The notes below the pieces were generated by a model, which was not told the origin of the DNA, made no database searches, and saw only the letters and a program-made list of their open reading frames with translations. A stretch of DNA of 23,424 nt from an uncultured Lachnospiraceae bacterium. GTDB taxonomy: Bacteria > Bacillota > Clostridia > Lachnospirales > Lachnospiraceae. Below, piece by piece: positions 9,113 to 15,856 of this stretch. Location of the stretch: the NCBI GenBank assembly GCA_910584115.1, contig CAJTYN010000005.1, positions 1 through 23,424 of the forward strand, read 5' to 3'. The stretch's first letter is position 1, and the number at the start of each line of letters is the position of its first letter. The position numbers and the translations under genes are program-made.

Positions 9113-9141
9113 ATCATACCATATCTGCGCAGCAAATACAA
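9113..9141 (-). promoter_or_regulatory. Probable promoter of the terD operon
   Basis: On the minus strand TTGTAT (9136-9141) and TATGAT (9113-9118) are separated by exactly 17 bases, a good sigma-A pattern. It begins 11 bases after the clpC stop codon and would start transcription near 9106, giving a leader of about 85 bases that contains the hairpin at 9056-9093. Confidence 0.6.
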
Positions 9142-9152
9142 GGTATGCTGTA

Positions 9153-11606
9153 TCATACTGTGATGAAGATGATCTCGTTCTTGCTCAGTTTTACCTGCAC
9201 TTCGTCGCCGGCGCTCACCCGTTTCTCTAGGATCTCGTTTGCCAGGGCATCCTCAATCTTTGACTGGATCGCGCGCCGCAGGGGCCTCGCCCCGTATTTG
9301 CTGTCGTAGCCTTCCTGGGCGATGTGGTCTTTGACCGCGGTGGAGACTTTCAGCGTGATCGACATCTGTTCTCTGCATCGTTTGATCAGGTTCTTGAGGA
9401 GCAGCGTGACGATCTTGCGGATATGGTCTTTGTTGAGGGCGTGGAAGACGATGATGTCGTCGATCCGGTTGATGAATTCCGGCTTGAAGATCCTCTTGAC
9501 CTCGTCCATGACCCCGGATCTCATCTTCTCGTAATCCTCCGACTCGCTCTCTTCTGTGATGAAGCCCAATCTCTTCGGCTCTACGATGGACTGGGCGCCC
9601 GCGTTGGAGGTCATGATGATGATCGTCTCTTTGAAATCCACTTTCCGGCCCTGGGCGTCCGTGATGTGCCCGTCGTCTAAGACCTGCAGGAGGATGTTGA
9701 ACACGTCCGGGTGGGCTTTCTCGATCTCATCGAATAGGATCACGCTGTAGGGGTTGCGGCGGACTTTCTCGCTGAGCTGCCCGCCCTCGTCGTAGCCTAC
9801 GTATCCCGGAGGCGATCCGATCATCTTGGAGACGCTGTGTTTTTCCATATATTCGGACATATCCACCCGAATCATGGACTGCTCGGAGCCGAAGACCGCT
9901 TCCGCCAGCGCTTTGCACAGTTCTGTCTTGCCCACGCCTGTGGGGCCGAGGAAAAGGAATGAGCCGATGGGGCGTTTCGGGTCTTTGAGGCCCACCCTGC
10001 CCCGTTTGACCGCCTGGGCCACGGCGCGGACGGCTTCCTCCTGGCCGATCACACGCTTGTGGAGTTCTTTTTCCAGCTTGGCCAGGCGTTTGGATTCGCC
10101 TTCCGCCAGACGTTTGACGGGGATCTTCGTCCAGTCGGCGACCACGTCCGCGATATCATTTTCATCCACGACCAGGCCGCTGTTCTTGGATCTCTTTATG
10201 GCTTTCTGGCGTTCTCTGTCTGCCTGGGCTTCTTTCTCTTCCTGTTCTTTCTGCAGCTCCCGGGCTTTTTTAAAGTCGCCGTTCTTTACGGCCAGTTCTT
10301 TTTCCGCGTAGAGCTGCTGGATCTTCTTTTCTGTGTCCAATACGTTCTTCGGCATCTGGTAACCGGAGAGCTGTACCTTCGAGGCCGCCTCATCCAGCAG
10401 GTCCAGCGCCTTGTCCGGCAGGAAACGGTCGTTGATGTAGCGCACCGACATCTTCACCGCGGCTTCGATGGCCTCGTCCGAGATGGACACGCTGTGATGC
10501 TCTTCGTAGTATGGCCGCAGACCGCGCAAGATCTCTTTTGTGGCCTTCTCATCCGGCTCCTCCACCATCACCGGCTGGAAACGGCGCTCTAAGGCCGCGT
10601 CTTTCTCGATGTATTTGCGGTATTCCGCGATCGTGGTGGCGCCGATGAGCTGGATCTCCCCTCTGGAGAGAGAGGGCTTTAAGATATTGGACGCGTCCAG
10701 CGATCCTTCCGCGCCGCCTGCGCCGATGATCGTATGCAGTTCGTCGATGAAGAGCAGGATGTTCTTGTTCTGGGAGACTTCCCGCACCACATTCTTGATG
10801 CGCTCTTCGAACTCGCCCCGGTATTTGGATCCCGCCACCATGCTGGAGAGATCCAGCACCACGATCCGCTTGTCCCGGACGGTGTCAGGAACGAGCCCCC
10901 ATACGATCCTCTGGGCCAGGCCCTCGGCGATCGCCGTCTTGCCCACGCCGGGCTCCCCGATCAGGCAGGGATTGTTTTTCGTCCGTCTGCTCAGGATCTG
11001 TATGATCCGCCCGATCTCCTCGTCCCGTCCCACGATCGGATCTAAGCGCCCTTCCGCGGCCAGGGCCGTCAGGTCGCGGCTGTACTGATCCAGTGTCCGC
11101 GTGCTGCCCGCGCCGCCGCCCATCCGCATGGCCCGGCCGCTGTTCAGCTCCTCCTTTGTAAAGCGCCCGGCCTCGCCGATGGCCACCAGGATCGCCGCAT
11201 ACAATTTCTGTATATTTACCTCCAGCGTGTGCAGGAGCCGTGTCCCCACGCAGTCCGTTTCTTTTAGGAGCGCCATCAGCAGATGCTCTGTGCCCACGCT
11301 ATCGCTCTCCAGCCCCGCGGCCTCCCGGAAGCTGGCCTCGATCACCCGCTCCGCCCGGGGCGTATACCCTCTGGGCCCATCCGTCAGGACCGACGCCGGC
11401 GGCGCGATCAGCCGGTCGATCAGCCCTTCCAGCCGTTCCTGGTCAATGTGAAAATCCGTCAGCACGGCGCTGGCCGTCCCGTCCTCCTGCATGAGCAGCC
11501 CCATGAGAAGATGCTCTGTGCCCACGTAATTATGCTTGAACTTTCTGGCAGTCTCCTCCGCGAGCCTGATCGCTTCCTGGGCCTGCCTGGTGTAATCTTC
11601 CTGCAT
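9153..11606 (-). CDS. clpC: ClpC-type AAA+ protease ATPase subunit
   Basis: This is an HSP100 unfoldase that would feed substrates to ClpP or act as a disaggregase. The 817 residues show, in order, two Clp_N repeats (about 1-145), AAA domain 1 with GEPGVGKT (217-224) and a Walker B IDE (287-289), a UVR-like middle coiled coil (about 425-475), AAA domain 2 with GPTGVGKT (554-561) and FDEIEK (625-630), and an LGF-type ClpP-docking loop (680-682). The short middle domain and the UVR motif point to ClpC rather than ClpB. The start has AGGAGG 5 bases upstream and the gene follows the GntR regulator by 9 bases. In most Firmicutes clpC is in the ctsR-mcsA-mcsB-clpC operon; here none of those partners is present, so this may be a second, specialised ClpC. 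That last point is an inference, as the rest of the genome is not visible. Confidence 0.96.
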   Translation of the reverse strand: MQEDYTRQAQEAIRLAEETARKFKHNYVGTEHLLMGLLMQEDGTASAVLTDFHIDQERLEGLIDRLIAPPASVLTDGPRGYTPRAERVIEASFREAAGLESDSVGTEHLLMALLKETDCVGTRLLHTLEVNIQKLYAAILVAIGEAGRFTKEELNSGRAMRMGGGAGSTRTLDQYSRDLTALAAEGRLDPIVGRDEEIGRIIQILSRRTKNNPCLIGEPGVGKTAIAEGLAQRIVWGLVPDTVRDKRIVVLDLSSMVAGSKYRGEFEERIKNVVREVSQNKNILLFIDELHTIIGAGGAEGSLDASNILKPSLSRGEIQLIGATTIAEYRKYIEKDAALERRFQPVMVEEPDEKATKEILRGLRPYYEEHHSVSISDEAIEAAVKMSVRYINDRFLPDKALDLLDEAASKVQLSGYQMPKNVLDTEKKIQQLYAEKELAVKNGDFKKARELQKEQEEKEAQADRERQKAIKRSKNSGLVVDENDIADVVADWTKIPVKRLAEGESKRLAKLEKELHKRVIGQEEAVRAVAQAVKRGRVGLKDPKRPIGSFLFLGPTGVGKTELCKALAEAVFGSEQSMIRVDMSEYMEKHSVSKMIGSPPGYVGYDEGGQLSEKVRRNPYSVILFDEIEKAHPDVFNILLQVLDDGHITDAQGRKVDFKETIIIMTSNAGAQSIVEPKRLGFITEESESEDYEKMRSGVMDEVKRIFKPEFINRIDDIIVFHALNKDHIRKIVTLLLKNLIKRCREQMSITLKVSTAVKDHIAQEGYDSKYGARPLRRAIQSKIEDALANEILEKRVSAGDEVQVKLSKNEIIFITV

Positions 11607-11615
11607 ATCGTCCTC

Positions 11616-11987
11616 CTACAACTGGTATCCATCGTAGATCTCATCGATCAGCCGGTGGACTTCTCCTCTGGTTATATTTTTACAGGAACTCTTTGCCAAT
11701 AAGATCAGCAGCTGTTCCTCCAATTCTTCCAATGCCTGGATCTTATCCGCGTCGATGGCGACAACAGCCCCCCGGCGGCGGTCGATGGTCACCAGACCTT
11801 CCCGGCGCAATACGGAGTATGCTTTGTTTACCGTATGCATGTTGATCCCGATCTGCTCCGCCATCTGCCGCACCGAGGGCAGGACATCACCCTCACGGAT
11901 CCGGGCCGTGGCGATCCCGATCACGATCTGATTGCATAACTGCATGTAAATGGCTTCGTCACTGTTGAAATCTATCTTTATCACCAT
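11616..11987 (-). CDS. GntR-family transcriptional regulator, YtrA subfamily
   Basis: This is a 123-residue DNA-binding regulator. The N-terminal winged helix (about 10-75) carries typical GntR blocks: YMQLCNQI, a LPSVRQMAEQIGIN recognition region, and TVNKAYSVLRREGLV. The C-terminal part is only about 45 residues and helical, too short for a ligand domain such as FadR or HutC, which defines the YtrA group; these usually repress their own small operon in response to cell-envelope or other stress. It is the first gene before clpC (9-base gap). The upstream promoter overlaps an inverted repeat that could be its own operator. The effector is not evident. Confidence 0.92.
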   Translation of the reverse strand: MVIKIDFNSDEAIYMQLCNQIVIGIATARIREGDVLPSVRQMAEQIGINMHTVNKAYSVLRREGLVTIDRRRGAVVAIDADKIQALEELEEQLLILLAKSSCKNITRGEVHRLIDEIYDGYQL

Positions 11988-12021
11988 CTGTCATATCCTC
12001 TATCACTCTATCTTCCGCATT

Positions 12022-12038
12022 GTTATACACATAGTAAC
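12022..12038. promoter_or_regulatory. Inverted repeat GTTA-N9-TAAC over the gntR -10 box
   Basis: The half-sites at 12022-12025 and 12035-12038 frame the -10 hexamer. Its position suits an autoregulatory operator for the YtrA-type regulator, but the half-sites are only 4 bases long. Confidence 0.35.
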
Positions 12039-12059
12039 ACAGAACATTTTCCGGGTCAA
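12031..12059 (-). promoter_or_regulatory. Probable promoter of the gntR-clpC operon
   Basis: On the minus strand TTGACC (12054-12059) and TACTAT (12031-12036) are 17 bases apart. The predicted start is about 40 bases upstream of the gntR start codon. Confidence 0.6.
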
Positions 12060-12060
12060 C

Positions 12061-12074
12061 CAGATATATATCTG
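12061..12074. promoter_or_regulatory. Perfect 14-base palindrome between divergent promoters
   Basis: CAGATATATATCTG is its own reverse complement. It lies one base upstream of the gntR -35 box and 10 bases upstream of the -35 box proposed for the divergent membrane-protein gene, so a protein bound here could affect both directions. Confidence 0.4.
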
Positions 12075-12084
12075 CAATTTTTTG

Positions 12085-12113
12085 TGTACAGACGGCCTTT
12101 TAAGTGTTAAAAT
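12085..12113 (+). promoter_or_regulatory. Possible promoter of the 12152 membrane-protein gene
   Basis: TGTACA (12085-12090) and TAAAAT (12108-12113) are 17 bases apart. The -10 box is good and the -35 box is weak. Confidence 0.4.
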
Positions 12114-12151
12114 AATGCAAACGGCAAAAAATATGAAGGAGCGTATACTGA

Positions 12152-13306
12152 ATGTCCGGATTTTTAAAATTCATCGTGCATCTGATCGTGTTCTTGTCGA
12201 TCATCAGCGTTTTGGCATTGGCTGTGCCGCCGTTCGTGGGGATCTCCACCGTCACGATCGACGACGCGGATATGGAGACGAATCTCCCTCTCGGATCCGT
12301 TACCTATGGAAAGACGATCACAGGCAGCGACGTGCGGATCGGGGATTCCATCGTCGTCCAGGAGGGCACCCAGGTCTACCGCTACCGCGTCCAGGAGATC
12401 GACCTGGACAACAGCATGTATACAGTCGTCGATACCAGCAAAGATCCAAACCCGAAAGCCATCACTCTGCGCGGGAATGTGACGCGGGTGACCATCACGA
12501 TCGGCTACATCGGTTATCTGCTGATGGCCATCCAGTCCAGGGAGGGGCTGATCGTCATCGGCCTGGGGATCTTGTTTTTGATCATCTTGTTCACCCTGGC
12601 CGAGATCTGGGGCAGGGATAAAGAGGACCCGGCCGGATCTTCAGAGGACGCCTCCACAGGGGAGGACGCACCCGCCGTCCCCATACAGGACTCCGGTGAA
12701 AAAACGCCGCGCCAGCTGAAAAAAGAAGCGCGCGCCCTCCAAAAAGCCGAAGTCGCCCGCTTAAAAGCCGAGGCGAAAGAGAGACGGCGCGAGGAGAAAG
12801 AGAAATTGAGAGCGGCCAAACGGATCGCGCGGACCGGCGGGTTCATCGAAGATATGGAGCCTGTGGAGAGCATCCTCGGCCTGGACGGCACCTCCCCGGC
12901 AGAGCAGGCCGCGGACCAGGCCCATGAGGAACTGAAAAAAGAGGTCGAGGCCGCGGCGATCACCGCCCAGAGTCCGGAAGAAAAAGACCTCCAGGAAAAG
13001 AGTCCCACCCAGGAGATCCCCGCCCTGGATAAATCCACGCCAAAGACCGACGCGGTGGAGACGGAAGCCGCCCCGGAAGAAACAAAAGACGGATCCGCAG
13101 ACACAAAAGACACCCCAAAAGAAGAAGCGCCCCAGCCGGAGGCGGAAGCGGAGGCGACGAAGATCGCGATCCCGCTCTATACGGCCGAGGAACTGTTAGA
13201 AAAAGCAAGATCCGCCGGGGAAGCTCCGGGTGTCGTGGAGGATGCGGACACTGGGGTGACACTGCTGGATTATTCCTCGATCATCAGCGGGGAAGAGGAT
13301 GCGTAG
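12152..13306 (+). CDS. Two-TM protein with inactive signal-peptidase (S26B)-like domain and charged cytoplasmic tail
   Basis: This 384-residue protein has an N-terminal membrane helix (about 7-28), an extracytoplasmic domain (29-115), a second hydrophobic stretch (about 117-152) and a long charged tail of about 230 residues, rich in Lys, Arg, Glu and Ala. The outer domain follows the SipW/archaeal signal-peptidase pattern: LPLGSVTYGK, RIGDSIVV, YRVQEI, then VVDTSKDPNP and GYIGYLL before the last helix. However, the position of the catalytic serine (usually S-M) reads D40-M41, and the HRV histidine is Tyr78, so cleavage activity is unlikely. The tail has a basic coiled-coil-like stretch near 185-230 and then low-complexity acidic repeats. 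GAAGGAG precedes the start by 10 bases. It may act as a scaffold or membrane sensor; no function is established. It is divergent from gntR-clpC. Confidence 0.85.
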   Translation: MSGFLKFIVHLIVFLSIISVLALAVPPFVGISTVTIDDADMETNLPLGSVTYGKTITGSDVRIGDSIVVQEGTQVYRYRVQEIDLDNSMYTVVDTSKDPNPKAITLRGNVTRVTITIGYIGYLLMAIQSREGLIVIGLGILFLIILFTLAEIWGRDKEDPAGSSEDASTGEDAPAVPIQDSGEKTPRQLKKEARALQKAEVARLKAEAKERRREEKEKLRAAKRIARTGGFIEDMEPVESILGLDGTSPAEQAADQAHEELKKEVEAAAITAQSPEEKDLQEKSPTQEIPALDKSTPKTDAVETEAAPEETKDGSADTKDTPKEEAPQPEAEAEATKIAIPLYTAEELLEKARSAGEAPGVVEDADTGVTLLDYSSIISGEEDA

Positions 13307-13320
13307 GAACCTGACCATTC

Positions 13321-13335
13321 ATCTGAGGATCAGAT
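13321..13335. repeat. Small hairpin ATCTGA-GGA-TCAGAT
   Basis: A perfect 6-base stem with a 3-base loop lies 14 bases after the stop codon at 13306. There is no T-tract, so it is not a standard terminator. Confidence 0.5.
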
Positions 13336-13350
13336 AGGGAGACTCTAGTA

Positions 13351-13500
13351 CTACAGCGAACATTTGATGATCTCATCCCAAGGGGACGCCGGGAAAAGAG
13401 TGTATCTGTCTCCGGGCAGACCCGGAGACAGGGATCCGCCCCTCCCCATCGTCCCCTTGGATCAAATACCCATTAGATGACCCATAAATGTTCGCTTTAG
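13351..13500. repeat. 150-bp nested inverted repeat (structured RNA or MITE-like element)
   Basis: Three stacked inverted repeats share one centre. The outer arms, 13351-13365 and 13486-13500, match at 14 of 15 bases (CTA-c/a-AGCGAACATTT). The middle arms, 13378-13388 and 13450-13460, are an exact 11-base match (CCAAGGGGACG). The inner hairpin, 13406-13416 and 13421-13431, is an exact 11-base stem (CTGTCTCCGGG) with a CAGA loop. An extra pairing ATTTGAT/ATCAAAT (13362-13368 and 13461-13467) and a distal 6-base pairing (13340-13345 with 13518-13523) are also possible. No obvious target duplication or coding potential was found. It fills most of the 237-base gap before the hydrolase gene. Identity is unknown: candidates are a non-coding RNA, a leader element or a small non-autonomous mobile element. 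Confidence 0.75.
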
Positions 13501-13543
13501 CATATGGATGTATGTCGGAGTCTTTCTTACATAAAAAAATACC

Positions 13544-14476
13544 ATGAAAAAAACAGACTACAAAAAACTGATTGATCCCGAGTTAAAACGGATCGCGAGA
13601 AATATACCCTATGATAGATCGATCATAAAATGCGCCAACATCTTTCAGACCGTATCCTTTCATCTGACAAAGACCCCCAGGGGGACCTCCCACCGAAGCA
13701 TCACACTCAGAGGACATAAAGGACTGGATCTCAGAACAGAGATCTTTGAGCCGTCAGACACAAAAGAAAAACTGCCCTGCCTGATCTATGTACACGGCGG
13801 CGCATTCAGTTACAAAGCTTCCGCCCACCACAAAAAGCTCGCGTGCATCTATGCGCTAAAAGCGGGCTGCAGGGTCTTTCTCCCAGACTATCATCTGACA
13901 CCCGCATATCCATATCCAGCCGCGTATGATGACGTGCTGGCACTCTACAGATACCTCATGGAACATACAGAAAAGTTTCGGATCGACGCTGAAAAGATCG
14001 GGATCGCCGGTGATAGCGCCGGTGCATCGATCGCCGCACTGATCTGTAACGATCATGAACGAAAAACCCTGAAACAGCCGCGTCTCCAGATGCTCGTTTA
14101 CCCTTTGACAGATATGAGCATGCAGACGGCCTCCATGAAAAGATTCCCAGATACTCCGCTATGGAACGCCAAAAACAACAAACGGATGTGGACATATTAT
14201 CGCAGGGATCTCAATGCCGAAGAAGCATATGGCGCCTCTCCGATGCACAGCGACCTGCCTCGGACGATCCCGGATACATATATCGAAACGGCAGAATACG
14301 ACTGCCTGCATGATGAAGGCATCTCGTATGGAAAAAGGCTGCGAACCGCAGGGGCGCACGTCGAGATAAACGAAACACGCGGGACCATCCACGGATACGA
14401 CCTGGCTTTAAATACCCAGATAGCGGTCCGTAATATCCAAAAACGCATTTTATTCCTGAAGAAAGGCTTCTCTTAA
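13544..14476 (+). CDS. Alpha/beta hydrolase of the hormone-sensitive-lipase type (esterase)
   Basis: This is a 310-residue carboxylesterase-like enzyme, of typical length. The oxyanion motif HGG is at 84-86, the nucleophile elbow GDSAG at 156-160 with Ser158, the acid is probably Asp253 in EYDCLHDEG, and the base is His283 in IHGYD. There is no signal peptide, so it is cytoplasmic. The start at 13544 is forced by an in-frame TAA 12 bases upstream, yet no ribosome site lies at the right distance; the nearest GGAG is over 20 bases away and sits in a potential stem. Translation may therefore be weak or controlled by the structured region upstream. It is followed after 23 bases by a metallo-hydrolase and the two may form an operon. 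Natural substrate is unknown; small acyl esters are likely. Confidence 0.9.
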   Translation: MKKTDYKKLIDPELKRIARNIPYDRSIIKCANIFQTVSFHLTKTPRGTSHRSITLRGHKGLDLRTEIFEPSDTKEKLPCLIYVHGGAFSYKASAHHKKLACIYALKAGCRVFLPDYHLTPAYPYPAAYDDVLALYRYLMEHTEKFRIDAEKIGIAGDSAGASIAALICNDHERKTLKQPRLQMLVYPLTDMSMQTASMKRFPDTPLWNAKNNKRMWTYYRRDLNAEEAYGASPMHSDLPRTIPDTYIETAEYDCLHDEGISYGKRLRTAGAHVEINETRGTIHGYDLALNTQIAVRNIQKRILFLKKGFS

Positions 14477-14499
14477 ACATACAATCAGGGAGGGAACAG

Positions 14500-15261
14500 A
14501 TGGGGGATTGGTTTACAGTTGAAAAGATCGATGCGGATACTTCTATCATCAGTGAGTACCGCCATTGGGAGGAGACACATTGTTATCTGCTGAACGGTCA
14601 CGGACGCAGTCTGCTGATCGACACGGGACTCGGGATCTGTGATATCCATGATGAAGTGGTAAAGCTGACAGACAGGCCGGTCACGGCTGTCGCCACACAC
14701 ATCCATTGGGATCATATCGGCGGGCATCAATATTTTCCGGATCTCTATGCGCACGAAGAAGAACTGGACTGGCTGGCGGGCCATTTCCCTCTGACGATCG
14801 AGACGGTCCGGGATATGGTCGCTGACCGCTGTGCGCTCCCAGAAGGTTACGATGTCAGCGGCTATGAGATGTTCCAGGGAAGACCGTCAGAGATCCTGCG
14901 CGGCGGGGAGAAGATCGATATCGGCGGGCGGACGATAGAGGTCATCCATACACCGGGACATTCACCAGGTCATATGTGCTTCTGGGAACCGGCACGGGGA
15001 TATCTTTTTACAGGGGACCTGATCTATAAAGATACCCTGTTCGCCTACTACCCTTCTACGGATCCCGAAGCCTATCTCGCCTCCCTGGAAAAGCTGGCGC
15101 TGCTCCCTGCAAAAAAAGTATTCCCGGCGCACCACTCCCTGGATATCCAGCCAGAGATCATCGTCCGGATGCGGGACAGTTTCCGGGAATTGAAAAAGAA
15201 CGGGAAGCTGCATCATGGGAGCGGGATCTTTGACTATGGAGACTGGGCGGTCTGGCTGTGA
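14500..15261 (+). CDS. Metallo-beta-lactamase-fold hydrolase
   Basis: This is a 253-residue MBL-fold protein that should bind two metal ions. The HxHxDH motif is at 67-72 (H67, H69, D71, H72), the third metal histidine is in HTPGHSPGH (H154), the bridging aspartate is in FTGDL (D173), and the last histidine is in FPAHH (about H211). The lack of flavodoxin or rhodanese domains argues against FprA or persulfide dioxygenase; it is closer to glyoxalase II-like or lactonase-like members. GGGAGG lies 7 bases before the start. It lies just after the esterase, so the two may act on related acyl or lactone compounds, but that is a guess from neighbourhood. Confidence 0.92.
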   Translation: MGDWFTVEKIDADTSIISEYRHWEETHCYLLNGHGRSLLIDTGLGICDIHDEVVKLTDRPVTAVATHIHWDHIGGHQYFPDLYAHEEELDWLAGHFPLTIETVRDMVADRCALPEGYDVSGYEMFQGRPSEILRGGEKIDIGGRTIEVIHTPGHSPGHMCFWEPARGYLFTGDLIYKDTLFAYYPSTDPEAYLASLEKLALLPAKKVFPAHHSLDIQPEIIVRMRDSFRELKKNGKLHHGSGIFDYGDWAVWL

Positions 15262-15388
15262 CAGGAAGGGGAACGGCCCTTCTATGTGATAGATCCCGCT
15301 GCAGGGGCCGGATATGACGTACCCACGTTCCTTAAAATATCGGAAAAGCCCAGATGGCCTCATCTCACGGATGGTAGATATTGTTACA

Positions 15389-15766
15389 TCATCGTTTTCC
15401 TGTCTTGATAAATTCGATCAGCTTTTCCACATCTTCAAATTCATCATAATCGCCAATGATCCCTTCACGATGATATAGGATCCCTCTTTTTTCATTTTCC
15501 TCAAGACAGTCAAGAAGTTTCTCCATCCCATATCTTTTTATAAACAATGTAAGACCATATGGCTTGATCTTGCTCAGCAATCCTCTTTTACAATCCTTTT
15601 CACAAGCATAACAGCCTGAGTATCCCTTTTCGATGGAGCATTTTCTATTTTCGCATTGGGCGTAGTCAGGACAGTCATCCGAATAACAGCCATTGCATCT
15701 TATATTTTCTGAACACAGGCAGCAAGCAAGTCCACATCTTGCGATCCCTAATCCTCGTTTCATCAT
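15389..15766 (-). CDS. Cysteine-rich DUF3795 protein
   Basis: This is a 125-residue protein with 12 cysteines in the first 60 residues (CGLACCLC, CNGC, then C-x4-C-x5-C-x4-C and CYACEKDC), the pattern of DUF3795, followed by a helical tail. The cysteine pairs suggest zinc or iron-sulphur binding; no function is established for the family. The start may be the second ATG at 15763, which sits 7 bases after AGGAGG, against 4 bases for the first. It lies after the CO dehydrogenase operon, beyond a strong hairpin, and would be expressed by read-through or from a weak promoter in the short gap. Confidence 0.85.
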   Translation of the reverse strand: MMKRGLGIARCGLACCLCSENIRCNGCYSDDCPDYAQCENRKCSIEKGYSGCYACEKDCKRGLLSKIKPYGLTLFIKRYGMEKLLDCLEENEKRGILYHREGIIGDYDEFEDVEKLIEFIKTGKR

Positions 15767-15803
15767 CTACCCTCCTAAGATAATGCTCGGATGCCGTGGT
15801 CTT

Positions 15804-15844
15804 GATCCCGGGAGAGACTACATCTTTTTGTCTCCCCCGGGATC
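15804..15844 (-). terminator. Strong hairpin ending the CO dehydrogenase operon
   Basis: Fifteen-base arms (15804-15818 and 15830-15844, GATCCCGGG-a/g-GAGAC, one mismatch) enclose an 11-base loop just after the flavoprotein stop at 15857. No clear U-tract follows, so termination may be partial. Confidence 0.65.
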
Positions 15845-15856
15845 ATCTCATCTACA

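Noticed and set aside
12514..13113. Serine-rich antisense frame inside the membrane-protein gene
   Set aside because: It is the complement of the Lys/Glu/Ala-rich tail and has no domain or ribosome-site support.
13351..13500. Invertible phase-variation switch
   Set aside because: The interior is itself largely palindromic, no promoter was seen inside, and no recombinase gene is nearby, so inversion would change little. Not fully excluded.
15265..15282. Terminator after the metallo-hydrolase (GAAGGG/CCCTTC)
   Set aside because: The stem is only 6 bases and no T-tract follows; it is too weak to call.
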